Translations under genes and position numbers: made by a program
In this document: positions 10,060 through 25,000 of the stretch, one piece after another
Numbering within the stretch: the first letter of the stretch is position 1
Layout of the letters: every line of letters begins with the position of its first letter
The notes under the pieces: model-generated
Database searches by the model: none
The model's input: the letters and a program-made list of their open reading frames with translations, nothing else
What the model was told of the DNA's origin: nothing
Assembly (NCBI GenBank): GCA_903813345.2
Contig: CAIIXF020000003.1
Coordinates: 22,893,248-22,957,247, forward strand
Reading direction: 5' to 3'
Length of the DNA stretch: 64,000 bases
Source: Owenia fusiformis
Taxonomy: Eukaryota; Annelida; Polychaeta; Sabellida; Oweniidae

Positions 10060-13000
10060 ATGGACACTCCCAATAGTTCTGTTTCATCTCAGGCAACAAG
10101 TGAAGCATCTCAGCTGTTGAAATTTTCTGTGATTTTGAAAGATTTGCTGAATATTCCAGATGATGTAGGGATATCCCCTGGATCTACTGAAACAAAGGAA
10201 ATTAGAGGTACGCAGTAAGCTGCATTTCTGTAACCTGTGGCAGTAAATTGCTAGAGTCCAGTTGTTCTTATTACCCTTATTGCCAGTGGAGTGCCATTTT
10301 GTGATATGAGCAAACTGAATACCAAGGTCCTGACAAAGGGACTTTTTCGGCTATAAGCTAAATGCAAATGACGTCCTTATGCAAACCATTTATGAATATT
10401 GATGACGTCTTCTGTGGACAGAGTTCTGGTTCTGATAAGCTTTTACATTACCTTTGTATTATTGAGTAGATATCGAGCCTCATATTAGGTTCAGATATGA
10501 GACTCGATATCTGATTATTGAAGGAGATATTTGTAAAATATTCCTTGCTTCAATGGTTTATGGCTCACAAAGTCTGTCTATCTGTACATTGGTTCATCTC
10601 ATCTGTCTGTTAACATTGGCCACACAAATGGAAATTGCTGTTTGTAATTAGTCTTTGAAACTTAAACCATAGCCAGAATCACTTGCAAATCGTAGATATT
10701 GAACTTCAAGCACAAGATATCCCTGATCAAAGCAAGGGCGTTACAATACCCGGGAATTTATCGGTTCGTGCAGTACTTGTTTGTGATAGCGCCCTCTGTA
10801 GGTCACTGTGCTTATAGCCTACAGTAATACGGGGTAGGATATCGGGAATTCGGTCAGTTTCTATCCGTCGATTTCGCTATGAATTGAAGCAAGTGTGACC
10901 ACTTTATCCACTTAAACAATTTGATAATTGATTAAATCTTTAAACAAAATCGATAAACACGTTATACACTTCCTATCTCCTTAGAAATTAGCATGTATTT
11001 ATGGATTGTGTTTTCGAACAAGGCGCGACCCAGGCCAATAGGGAAATCCTTATGCTAATTAGTATGACGTCATATTTTCCTGGGGAATCCTAGATTTCAA
11101 AGCCTCAGTCTGTTATTGTGTCAAATGTAAACGCTCTTTTGCAGACAGAAAATTGACAGATTAGCTTTTAACTTTCAGCTTTGATGTTTAAATATTCTGT
11201 ATTTCTACCGGACTTCTTGCTGGATATCATATAATGTTATAACTTGATTTGGACCATTGCCTGATTGATCATTCTGAAATTTTGATTGTGATTCATGATT
11301 GATTGGCAAGAAAAATAATTCCTATTGTTTTCCAGCGAAGTCAAAATGTTACAACATGAGTTATAATGTCGAGTTTGCATCATGTTAAATTCTGCTAGTG
11401 ATTAGAAGTCCATGCACAAGCATACACATAAGAGACAAACACACCCAGGCTCCAGGCCGTGGATGGAAATATAAAACTATTTAAGGCACAAACTGGTATT
11501 AATAGACCGATATGTAGTGTCTGTCATGTATTGAAGGTAAACCAATCTGCATTATTAATGTTTCTTATATCAATACATGGATTGTGCAATGGAAAAGCAA
11601 TGGCACAATCAAAAATGTACATATCAATCGTGAATATCTCTCGGTCCAAAGCTTATTTCCAACAGAATCGAGTCAAAATATGTGTCTGAGTAACAGTTAT
11701 ACATTATAAGATCGCAAACTCTTACCAATTATCAGCCGAATGGCTCATTTTCAACGAAATGTCCTTAAGACAACAGCCCTGGGTCGCGCCTGAGACCAAA
11801 AACTGTTTCAAATAGCCCTCCCCTAATTATATTGGATAATCACATTTATGCGTGCGCGCGCAGCTCATCCACTGAACGAAACGCCACTTCCCGCTGAAAT
11901 CACCGGGTATTGATCTTTCCCTTGATCAAAGCCCCTGGCATGAATCTTTTTTAGTTACCAGTCTTCATTCTACATCCTCCTAAGCAGGTATCCAGAATCC
12001 GTACCTCCTTCTTCCCCCTGCTATAACTAATTTGGAAGCGCTAAATTAAACTGAATCACGTGATCTAATTATGCTCAATGACTTATACATGATTTCTATC
12101 GCAGCCAATCAGATTGCGAGTTCTTAATCCGATAATTCTTAATCTGATCCTGTGATCAGAGGATGTCATTCTATTATGTTATGTATTAGATGTTTGATAG
12201 TTGGTGCTGACTGTACATCACCATATCCCAAGTTAAACGGGTTTCCTCGAAACTGTAAATGCTGTCTGATCTTTCATGTAGATGTTATAAGATGTTATTA
12301 GGAATTAAATCACAGCACAAGTGCTCAGATTATGAAAACCTTGAAAATAATTACCAAAAAGGATAGAAGTAATTCATATTAGCTCTCCATTTGTTTGCAT
12401 GGATTTAGTTTCATTATTTTGAAATAAGACACTTATTTAGGATTCAATGTTATTTTCAGATTCATCTGATTCAGTACAAAGTATAGGACAATACATGGCA
12501 GCACCCGTGAATAACTCAAGGTAACACATAATTATTATGCTCTACAGGCCCGTAGCCAGGATTTGCCAAGGGGGGTTCAGTTTTCCCAAATTTCCAGGGG
12601 GGGTTCATATTTGACAATTTTGGCCCAAATATGGCTAAAATCACTTGAGAACTGCTCAAAATGGTGAAAAACTGCACAATTTTTGAAAGAATTTTTGGCC
12701 AGGGGGAACGACCCCCCCCCCCCACTCTGGCTACAGGCCAGAGGCCTCATTATCATCTGGTCGCAACGCAAAATCGCATGCGAATCGCATCGCAAGACAT
12801 CGCAACGCAACTACTTCCCAAAAATGTTATTATCATTCCATCGCATCGCAAGTCTGACGCAAAGTTATCGGTTTTCTGAACGCAACTAAACAAAAAGTTG
12901 CGACGACGTTTACCCTGTCGCAAATCAAATCGCAAATCTAGTTCATCTTTGAGCTTTATTTTATCTATGTTAATGGATATTTTGTGGTGTTTTATATCGG

Positions 13001-16000
13001 TCATTTCACTACCTGTTAAGTATTAATCAATAGTATCGAAGAAATTGTTCAATTTTATTTATTTAATATGATTAAAATATACATTTAATTGAGCCTGTAA
13101 ATCCTTAAAAATCAGGTTTGTTTCTAAATGTTGCGAACGCATCACATACTGTATATGTCTTAGATTGGTGCCTGCAATATTTCGTGCTCTTTAGAGCATA
13201 GGATTTTCGCCAATTAAATATTTATCTAGCTAATAAAGCTTGTTTGGTGAATTAATCTTGCCACTACTACACTAATGTTCTGAGTATTCCTAGTGTATAT
13301 GTACCTCACCTACATCGTCTGCAAAAGTACAAGAACACCAAGATGTTTCATTTCATTCTGGATCACCACAATCGTATTGGCCGAGAAAAAAATAGTATTT
13401 CGAGAGAGGTTTAACCCACTCGATTCACTAAATGACATCGAGATGCTCCAGAGATACAGAATGCCGAGAGCATTGTTAAATGAGGCATGGGCTTTCAACT
13501 AGAATAATCTAATTGAAAGCCCATGATAGAGGTTATAAACCTTTTTGAAGACGAGCTGACACCAAAGAATAGGAACAATCATTTCATCCCGGGGTTTCTA
13601 AAAATGTTGATCACTATCAGATTCCTGGCAACTGGACAACTCCAAATGTCAACAGGAGATACGTTTGGCATTAGCCAATCATCCGTTTCCAATATAATTA
13701 CAGAAGTTGTTACTATTATGGCAAGGTAAGTTAAGAATATGTAGTTTTCTTTTTACTATGTTTTTTAAAGATTCTGACAATTCGAAACGCATAATATCGA
13801 GTGCATATCTCAAAGACATCGTGTCTTTGCCATTTAAACCAATTTCTCGGTAGATTTTCTCTATAATTGTTTGCTTTCAACACAAAACACGATTTTGTTT
13901 AATCAATGATACATTGACAACAATGTGCTAGAGCAAAGTAGTTTGGCACTTCATGAAATACATAATTGTCCCATTATTGTTGCAATGGTGCATATTCTGG
14001 TAAGTTTTCATAAACAACACTATCTATATTTATTATTGGTATATCAAACTATAAAATAGCTCAGATACACCCTCAGGATACACCCCTTGTATACCAAGGG
14101 TGTGATAATACTTATAAACACTCATAGAATTTAAAGAGTCTTACACAGTTAAAGAGTCTTACACCAACGTGGTGCATATTGAATTTCTTGATCTGTTGAT
14201 GGTATACAATAAAGTCTTTATATTTCAAAATGCGTATGCTATAATTGCCAGAATTTTATACATAAGAAATAGTAAAACCTGTGTACAGTGAACACCAATA
14301 TGGAGCTACAAAAATTTGTTCATTGTAGGTAAGTATTTACTACATAGAGGCGATCTTACAGAAGTCAATGGAGTATGTGCTGAGAAGGGGTGTTCACTAG
14401 AAACAGGTGTCCACTTGAGAGAGTTGTTCTCTAAGACAGGTTTCACTGACTGTAGTTTGATTGTGTTTCATACAAAATAATATGGGATAAAAGCTTACTT
14501 TAATTAATTATCAAGAGATGGCCGGAATTTTGAAAATTAAGGCCCATTTTCTTTTAAAATAAGGTCCTTCAATGCCTATAAATGCCCAAAAAGGCCGACT
14601 TATTATGGCCCTACAACGTTTATAGGCAAGAAGGCATGCCCACATTTTTTAGGAGATATCACCCTCCCCCTCGGCTATAGGCCTGTACCAGCACGTTTCG
14701 TTTTGTTTCGTCCAGTGTTAAATTAATGAATTCTTGCATTTTATGAATTATCATGAACTAAGCATCCCCGGTCGGAGTTGTATATTGGGTTTATCATTTG
14801 GGATAATATAGTATCCCATGATACTACTACTTCCTGGTGAATAACACTCAGGAATATTTTAAATTTCGCGCCAAAATACACTCTAGACTTGCGATCGCAA
14901 CTTACGTTTTAATTGTTTTGCGATTGCTTTGCGTCTGCGATTGTGCTCAATTGATAATATCACGCATCGCATGCGTTACGAATTGCGATCGCAATCGCAT
15001 CGCAGACGCAACGCAACTATTTGCGACCAGATGATAATGAGGCCTCAGCTCTGTATATGAAAATTCTATGGATAATCAGTGATCTCCTCAGTTATATATG
15101 CTATATAGATTTATATTTTTTATGGAAATAAATCATTGGTAAAGAAAAATCTCAGCTTAGCACCCCATCAAAATGATAACATGATTGAGATATTTTGACC
15201 AAAACTGCTAAAATAAGGCAGAATTGAAATAAAACATATTCTCAAAGATATTATATAATTTAACATGTTATATTTATAGCTCTGATTCAGACATGAACAA
15301 TTCAGTGACCAATGCTAGTGGGCAAGCCATAATGAATCTGTTAAGGAACAGCATGAATGGAACTGGCAGCCAGCAGCAAATGTTTGTATTTTTTTCAACA
15401 TTAATATATTTTTGTCTTAACTAGTTGTTGTCTTAACTAGCTGGACTAAACAGGAATGCTCTTCTCCAAAGATTAAAGGTTCACCTTATACTAAGAGTGA
15501 GAGAAACCTTGTAGAATTTGAAATAAATATTGTGTTACCACCAACTCTGAAGAACTAAATTAAATTAAATATCTGACTACACCTAAAAAAATATCAAGAA
15601 AATCTGATCATTGCTTCTGATTTGTTTGCAGTATTCTCCAAGGAGATGACAGCTGTAATAGCTTCAGTGTTTACAGTAGTGATGTCACAATAGTTGCAAG
15701 CACTGCCAGTAGTGGCCTCCATACGCCTGGCAGCAATAAGGTCAGTCTGCACATGTAACACTTTATCTCTTTAGGGGACTCAATATTTAGAAGCAAATCT
15801 CAAGTTACTCCATTGTTATAGCCTATATGCTTCTTACTCCAAGGATTTGATCAAAACCTCCAATGAATTAATGTACCAAAGTCTGTTCAAGTATTTTGAT
15901 TTTAAAGTTAAGTTCCACTATTGAACCCATTTACAATATGTCCCTGTCTCTTGTTTTTTGTTTAAGAAACTCCCCACCCCCTTTAAGTATGCTATTCATT

Positions 16001-19000
16001 TTTAAACCCAAAACCAACCATTTTATTCACACTTTGAAGTTATCATGTTTTGCAGGTGAAAACTAGTCCAGTTGTTAATTATGATTGGGAGTCGAAGTAT
16101 TATGTTGGGAATCTCGTAGCTATACACAGAGATGGCATATATGCAGCATACAGTTTGTCAGGTTGGTAACGTTTATTGGCTCACTCTGTATTCAGCAAAA
16201 AGTTACTGTGAACTTTGAACTCATAGAAAATGTTAGAATTAAATCATTATATTGCACTGAGTGAACGTTAACCTGTTTAAGACCTGAATTGGAAACAGGT
16301 CATTAATTAGACCAATCAAGTTTCAGATGTTGATATTTTAATTTATTTTATCAATATTGCTTTTAATAAGCCATAAATGACTGGGACTGACAGCAGTTAG
16401 AAAAATAGGTTAATAAATAAGAGAGAAAATGCTGGATATCATATTTATTTACCCCTGGCCCGGTAACCTGAGAGTTTCATATGTGTAATAAATTAATTAA
16501 TTTTAGGGAAGTCTGGAGGTGTCGTTCGCATCGTGAACCGAAAGACTGCTGAGAGGACCCTCCTGAAGGGATTTATGGGAAAGGTCATTGATATATCATT
16601 CGCCAATTTGAGCTCTGTTGTATTTGCTGGAGTTGATGAAATCGGGAATATGTTCATTTATGAGCTGAACGAGACAATGGAGAATAAAATAACGTATCCT
16701 TTTATAATCATTTATTACTAGGTGTAACAAGCTGTACAAAGTTAGCAATGAAATGAAAGAGAGTGTATACAATCTTGATCCTGTCCTAGTGTCATATTTG
16801 TTTTTAGGCTAGGGTAGGTAATATAATAGTTTAGCATTTCCGTCTGCATCCTTCTAAACCCCTTATCAATTTGAGAAAATCAAAAAATGCTAAACTGTTA
16901 TGTTAATTACCCTGGCTATATCTCTTGTTCAACCAAAGTAAACAAGTGAATAGGTTCTCTCATGAAATAATTTGATTTGGCCTTAACCACATAAGCACCA
17001 CCCTGTTACTGCAAGTAAATCGACCTGAGGGTGTGTCCCCCTCTGACTACCATAGGGTAATCTGGTGCCCTTATATACCTGATGAGGAGGAATATCCAGG
17101 AGAGTTGGACGATAACAGCAAGCTACTCGTCCTTACTCATGAAAATGTGGTATGTTACAATTTATTTTTAATCAAGTGGTTGCGTAAAAAATAGAATAAT
17201 ATTCACTCTCTTCTGAAAGACTGTGATACTGGAATGACATAATGCTACTCATTGAAGTTTTAATGTATTAAGTTTAATGACACTAAGACTGTGTTCCTTT
17301 AAAAAAAAATTTCGTCTCGTCCAAAATTGATACATTGATATTTTAACATTTCCCTTCTTTCAAAAGGTGATATTTCTGGCATGGTAGTACAGAATATAGT
17401 CCTAGGGTATAATTATTAGCATGAGGGATTATCATGCCAGCTTGCAGTGTCAGTATTTTCTAAAATGTTTGATATTTCATTTTCAGGCTGAAATGTGGAG
17501 CATTGATATTGTGACACGCAAGTTTGGATGTGGACCCCTTTATCCTGATGATATTGATGTTGGATACCTCGTCATCGACAGCCATACAAAGGTTAGTAAT
17601 ATACAGACAGGTGTTGGCTGGGGTCCAGATTGTTAATGTCTCAGATTGATTCTTGTTTTTTTATTTAATCATTAATTGACCATTTGGTCTTTGGAAATAA
17701 ACCAGTTCTTATACACCTGAAGATTATCTATTTAATTAATTGTTAATGTCAAGAAACTAGTGGTTAAAATTACAAGCATCTAAATGTCTCATCAAAAAAT
17801 CCAAATGTATCATCTGTATTTTAATGGATCAATATCCCACAAAAAAATCACATAAAAAATCACACAAATACTGTGTTTCATGTTTGATTAAAATTTGACC
17901 TTTTTCTCGAGTGGGTGCAAAATTCTCATTTTCACAATTCAGACCAAAACTGGTCAAAATATGCCCATATTTCATGATTTTTTTCATTTTCAAGTGAGTG
18001 CAAATGAATTCCCAGGTGGATGCAAGCCTGTCTTTAAAATCTCATGTGGGTGCTGTGCCCAGTTGCTTTAATGCTGGGGAGATCACTACATCTCAAATAA
18101 AATATCATCACACCATCTTCAAACAAAGTACAGCATTATTATTGTTAACCTCCATCACTATTACGATTGAATTTTCCAGGCGATAATGGATGCATCCTTC
18201 TCACCAGATGGCACTGCCCTAGCAACAGCAAGTCTCGATGGAGAAGTGAAATTTTTCCAAGTCTACATGCATGAATCAACATCTCCACGCTGTCTTCACC
18301 AGTGGAAACCACATGAAGGGAAACCTCTCTCTTGTTTATTCTTTCTTGATGACCACAAACATCCTAACCCAGAGTAAGTACAAAGTGCAATCATGGGCAA
18401 ATAAAGCACCAAGTGGAGGTCGATATAGTGTATTAATGGTTCAAAAGTCTTCATTGGACAAAATTGCTAAAAATCAGTGCATGAACAACTACAAGACTTT
18501 AGATAAGGCTTAGTGTAGTAAAAGTAAGATAAGTAAAAATATACGTTTTGCACTGCTCTTTTATTTATCAATTACATACTGTTGGAACATTTAATTTTGG
18601 CAAAGTTCTGGAGCATGCAATTCAACCAAGAAATAGCAAGAATTTGTCACAATTTAAAATGTCTTACTGCCTTACTATCCAACGAAATAAACCATTCCAT
18701 GCAATTGCCAATTGTCACAATTTAAAATGTCTTACTGAATTACTATCCAACGAAATAAACAATTCCATGCATTTGCCAAATATGTTAGTCCATCTACATT
18801 TATTTACATGATCATGTGTTTCAGTGTCCAATTCTGGAAGTATGCAGTGACTGGCGCTGACAACAACAATCAGATCAAAGTCTGGAGCTGCGAGTCCTGG
18901 ACGTGTCTTCAGACCATCAACTTTACTGCACCAAACAATTTGTCATCTGGTTACATAGAGCCCATTATCAAAGCCAACATAGATCTCAGTGCCAGCTATA

Positions 19001-22000
19001 TGGTGCTTTCTGATATTAAACGCAGCGTAAGTAGCCACAATACATTGGCAATTTGGTGTTAGGAATATCAATTTGCAATTAATATACTACTTGTATGGTA
19101 CATTTTACTGAAATAATTGATGTTTACAGTGATGTAATATCCTATTGTACATGGTATGTTTATTTTCACGCTAGAATTGTATTATCGAAAAATACACAAT
19201 CTAATTATAATTTATCCCTCATGAACCCCCATATTTACTTCTCACCACTGGGAGGGAGAAGAAAAGGGAATTTACAAGTGACTTGAAACGCCTAGAGCCA
19301 TATTTGTTTTTTACTTTAGGTTCTGTACATTCTACACCTCCATCAAGACGCTACTGCTGGTAAAGCTCACGTCAGTTCAGTGTCAGAGTTTATCCTGGCC
19401 AATCCCTGTCTCAGTTACGCTATTCTCGATGCAAGCAGAAGGAAATTTAAACGATCTGCTGAGCATCATGAGATGGATGATGTAACAACAGGTTAGCGGC
19501 ATCTGATCAACATTTTAAATGTTTGAACTATAATGTGAAAGTAAATCCAATTTAAAGTAGATAACCTTCTTATTTCAATTACTGTTTCTATCGCATTTTT
19601 ATTATTCATTACACAACATTGATTAGTGCCTGTCATTATTTGATAATGAGATGTTGATTGGTTAATGCACATAAATACATGCCTGACATCATCTCTTAGT
19701 AATGTATCAGTGCTGCAATTAAGCTTTATTTATGCCTTGTCAACTGTGGAAGCCTCTGGACAATTATTTTCGGAAAGACAATTTGTCCAGCCAATTATTG
19801 AGGTCCTTATCTTCCAGCCTAATGTATGTCATCTTTCATTAATGCATACCACCATCAATTACTACTGTAACAGTCTTAATATTTGGTTCTAATGTTTTCC
19901 AGGTGAGATCATGAATGATGAAGATGAAGAGGAAATCTGTGACAGAATGGAAGAGGGTTCAAATATTGGTGTCTTAGTCAAAATGTACTCACTCCATTCA
20001 AAGTAAGTCATACTTGTACTCACTCCATTCAAAGTAAGTCATACTTGTACTCACTCCATTCAAAGTAAGTCATACTTGTACTCACTCCATTCAAAGTAAG
20101 TCATACTTGTACTCGCTCCATTCAAAGTAAGTCATACTTGTACTCGCTCCATTCAAAGTAAGTCATACTTGTACTCGCTCCATTCAAAGTAAGTCATACT
20201 TGTACTCACTCCATTCAAAGAAAGTCATACTTGTACTCACTCCATTCAAAGTAAGTCATACTTGTACTCACTCCATTCAAAGTAAGTCATACTTGTACTC
20301 ACTCCATTCAAAGTAAGTCATACTTGTACTCGCTCCATTCAAAGTAAATCATACTTGTACTCACTCCATTCAAAGTAAGTCATACTTGTACTCGCTCCAT
20401 TCAAAGTAAGTCATACTTGTACCCACTCCATTCAAAGTAAGTCATACTTGTACTCGCTCCATTCAAAGTAAGTCATACTTGTACTCGCTCCATTCAAAGT
20501 AAGTCATACTTGTACTCACTCCATTCAAAGTAAGTCATACTTGTACTCACTCCATTCAAAGTAAGTCATACTTGTACTCACTCCATTCAAAGTAAGTCAT
20601 ACTTGTACTCGCTCCATTCAAAGTAAGTCATACTTGTACTCGCTCCATTCAAAGTAAGTCATACTTGTACTCACTCCATTCAAAGTAAGTCTTGTAACAA
20701 AGTATTTATTCATTGCAATGTATCGGGTGAACTGTCCAAGGGGTAAAATGTCTAGAAACCCCTTTCCATTCAGTTGATTGTCAAACATACCAATGCAACA
20801 TTCAACCTACATTCTAAATTCATGCTATGGAAAGACAGTTCTCATACATTGTAGTATTAATACCTCATCCAGAGATCAGATTACAAGACTACAATCATGC
20901 ATTTGCTTTTAGGGCGCTGCAGGAACTACAGATACGATTTAAGCCAGAATCTTCTGTGACTTTCCCCAATACAGCTTGCTCTGTAAGCTCAGTCTCCCAG
21001 GATGAAATAGGTATTTATTAATAGGTTTCCAATTTTCAAAATCCAGTGGTATAAAGAAAATTTATCAATTTATTTTTTAAACAAATTTAATTTATAAATT
21101 AATTTTTAAGCAAAATTAATTGGTATACTTTTTTAGGAAGCTTAATTTTTTTAGAAGACATTTGTTATATCTCTGAAAAATTATGTAAATAGTTTCATTT
21201 GAGGTTTGAAAAAATATGTCTTAAAAATATGCCTTTTTGGTCTTAAAATGTGTTAAATTAATATTTTTGTAGGTCTGAAAGATGGCCTGTCTGATATGAG
21301 TATGATATCAAGCTCAGAAAATGAAGGTTTCCAGACAGATAAGTCGACCAAAGATGTGCCTCACCCTGTACTCCTTACCCCTGATGCCTTTACATCTAGC
21401 CCTGTGTCTAGGTAGTGTTTCCTAACCTTTTTAGGTCTTTAGTGAATGAATCAAAACATATTTAGCCCCTTAAAGGTCACTGAATGTTAATGGAAGGTTA
21501 AATCGCATATGCGATTGTAGATATGAATTTAATGAAGTTGTAGAATGGAATTTAACCTTTTGACCTCAAATATGTGGAAGGTCAAATCTCACATCTGGTT
21601 ATGTGAATATAATCCTTTTTTAAATTTAATTTTAGGATTTTAATTTAACCTTTTGACCTTCAATATATGTGGATTTATGATTTTTACATTGATTTCTACT
21701 CAATAAGTATGTGGTCTGAGTCTGAAAGTTATAGATACTATCAATGTGTAACTAAAGTGAAATACAAATGTGAAGTGTGAAATATTTTATCTAAAACCCT
21801 ATTAATGTGTAATAAGGCTGTTTATTATTATGTTTTTAGGATAGCGACAGATACTAGTGCATCTGATGGTAGTATTCTCCAAAGCAGTACAAGTAGCAGC
21901 TTTACACATGTAACAGCCATGTTGGAAGACCAGGTGACCACCCCTCAACTTACAGGCTCACCCAGTAGCTCAATCACACTTACTCCCTCCTCAACAGCCA

Positions 22001-25000
22001 GCCCTGGCCATGTTAAGACTCCATCAAGTGTTCCTCTTCCACCAGTTACACCTGGGGAGGAGAGGAAATTAATGGAACAGCACCATAGGTTAGGACAAGG
22101 GGAGCCCCCTGTGGCGACCTCTGAAACTATAGATGCCATGTTTGGTTCTGCACTTGGACGCAGGCAAGTGTTTCAGAGCACAGGAAGCTCAAGTTCAGCA
22201 TCACTAGAGGTCAGTGAAATATTCTCACAATCCCAAACTCGGAAATCAGAACAAGAACATTTCTCAACAATTGCTGGTAATATTGGAGAGGAAGATGCCG
22301 AAAATTTCCAAGATGCCGATGAAGTAGAAATTGTCGAGGAAATCGAACAAGATCTTAATGTTGATGAAATTGAGAATGAATCATCAGCACAGACCCCTGA
22401 GCAGCCTAACGAGAGAGGTGATGGACCATCGCGGGATCAATATGACTACACTATCTGGCCAAATGCACCACTCATCAATCGAAGTGCAGAGAGGGCAGAA
22501 GCCATAAGTAGCAGGTATTTATTGACAGTTTTTTCATCGTTGAGGATCAATGTGTCAAATGTACATGTGCAAAAACCAGAGTGAGAAAATAAGATTTTGT
22601 TTGTCATGTTGTAATTTGGCAGCAAAGAAATGTGAAAAAATCTGACGCTTTGTTCAAATTTTAGAAATTTAAATGGGGCATGATTTTAATGCATTATTCT
22701 GTGATTTCGTACAACTTTTATGTGTGACACATATTGTAAACTATTGCAACATGGATGTTGTGTTGTGTGTATTGTAAACTTTTGCTATATGGGTGTTGTG
22801 TTGTATATATTGTATTTACTTTTGCCATGAAATGACATTTGACTTATAGCAAAGAAGACAGTACTGAGAATCAAACTGGAGATGATTCAAGTTCAAACTT
22901 AGATGACCTTGATGTTACCGACCAGCTTGTGACCTTGAACTCTGACCTTGGACAAACAGACGACATTGTATTGGCCAATCAGAGTGTAGATATAAGAGAT
23001 GATAGGTTAGGAGAAGCTTTGGTGGATTTCAATTGGTTGATTTCATACATAATATAGATATTTATTAATCCTTAGATTTAACATTTGTTAGCTTTATATC
23101 TAACAAGCTTGTGGTGTTTCAGCATTCTCGAAATGTTACTGAAAGTAAATATTTAACTTAATGTACTTCGGTGCCACAATCTTCTTTGAATAAAATGTTC
23201 TGTTTACATCTTTTGGCCCTCAAATCACCACAGAACAGCATTGTTCTTTTCATATTTGCACCAAAAGAAAACCTCAGTGAATACTGTATAATTGTTGGAT
23301 TTACACTAGAGCCCTAAGACATTTTGGGTAAAACATTTTAGTGTTAAAACGTTTTACAAATGTAATGTAAATCCAGATTTACTCAAGAGCTCTCGTCTCA
23401 GAGTGCTTAGCTAAAACGTTTTAGGACCAAAGTAATAGCCAAGACGTCTTAGCGTTAAAACATTTTACAAGCAAGAGTAAATCAATCAGTTTTAGCTAAG
23501 AGCTCTTAGCCCGGTTTTTTGCAATGCGCTGAACGAAAAATTTGAAACTTCCCATTTACAAGTGTCGCATGGTCCTTTCTCTTGTCCGTTCCCTTGTGTC
23601 CATTATCATCCTATAAATATTGAGAACTAATTTGCCTGGGGTTCTATCATAATCCTAATATATGCACAAACTTTTCCTGCTCTCTCATATAATTTTAACA
23701 ATGCTCTTTTTAGGACATATTTTATGAAACCGATGCATTCTTTAGCATAAAGTATAGAAGCGGGAAAGGAATAGCTATATTGGCTGAACTGTCCTTCGAC
23801 CAGCAGTGAACTGCTTTTTTCAATTTACATGTATTCCTACATATCTCTAAGACGTTATAGAAAAACAGTTGTAAACTCAATCATATTTTGTAAAACATCT
23901 TGAAAATGGTGGTGTAAACTCAACATAATTTTACTAAAACTTTAGCAAAGACATCTTGGAGTGTTGCATGTAGTGTAAATAAGGCTGTTATGATCTTACA
24001 CTGCTAAGGACCCTAATTGACCTACTAATACAATAATTTCATCCCTTAATCCTGTTTTCTTTAATTAAGAATCTATAGGTGTAGTGATATATTTAATCTA
24101 TAAGGTTAGAGTCCTTGGGAGTCCATTGAAGCCTAAACTACCTGTTTGTTCTAATATTTACTTTTAGATGTTCTGTTCATACATTAACAATACATAATGT
24201 GTGGTTAGATGAGTTTTGCTTAACGATCTATTCTCAAAACTCATCTTTTTGTTTGTTTGGAAATATATAAAGGATAGTGTCCAATCTTCAGCAGTTGTAG
24301 AAAAAGTAGAAAAAGGAATTTGAGCATCTTGAATTTTGTATAAGATGCTTTTTGGCTAGAGTTTTTCCTAAACTTATTTAAAGCCTCGTCTAATTTTCAG
24401 GCCTGGCTACTTCTCGCTAAACCACATTTCATATTTTAATTGATGTTTAATCTGGTTATAATATACAATAGATAGTGAAACGTTCTTGCATGAATGTATC
24501 AATGTGCTGCATGTAGAATGTGACCCAGTTTCTCTAATGCTCGGGAGATCGCTGTTGATCTCAACAATATTTTAACGAATTGTTCTAATTTTAAGTGAGC
24601 CGGTCATTGATGGCCAGACATTCGCAGAGCAACTGGAAGGAGATGTTGAGTTGGAGAAAGAAGATGTGGTGATCAATGGTTCCCCACGTGAGCCATCTCC
24701 CCTGCCCAGGAGCGAATCAACGTAAGTTCAAAAATGTTAAGTTAAGTGTGTCATTTTAGTCCCATGTATGTCTTATTCCTGAATCATGCATGTTTCATCT
24801 AGCTTCTATAGATGTTGTCTCTTAGAGTTGTCAATATCTTACAAGATTTTTTATTTTGGCTATGGATATTTTCTATTTTCACGATTGTAAAATTGTCATG
24901 GAGATCATGTTTTGATATTAAAACTATTATAAGGTAAAATGTGGAATGAACACGGAATTAAATAAATACTATAAAGGCATGAATCAATCAATTTTTTGAA

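Noticed and set aside
12661-12889. Overlapping plus-strand frames near the poly-C tract
   Set aside because: They run across the boundary of two repeats (12738/12742) and through a homopolymer, and their codons are simply the repeat sequence.
19984-20691. Possible CRISPR array
   Set aside because: The 31-bp units are directly adjacent with no spacers, the window is clearly eukaryotic, and the unit is the EDC4 exon-intron junction.
23290-23990. Region in EDC4 intron 16 rich in TTTACAC.A, AAAACGTTTTA and GAGCTCTTAGC words, possibly an inverted-repeat element
   Set aside because: Only short 9-10 bp words (TTTACACTA and TAGTGTAAA) match at the ends, and I could not define convincing boundaries or a target duplication.
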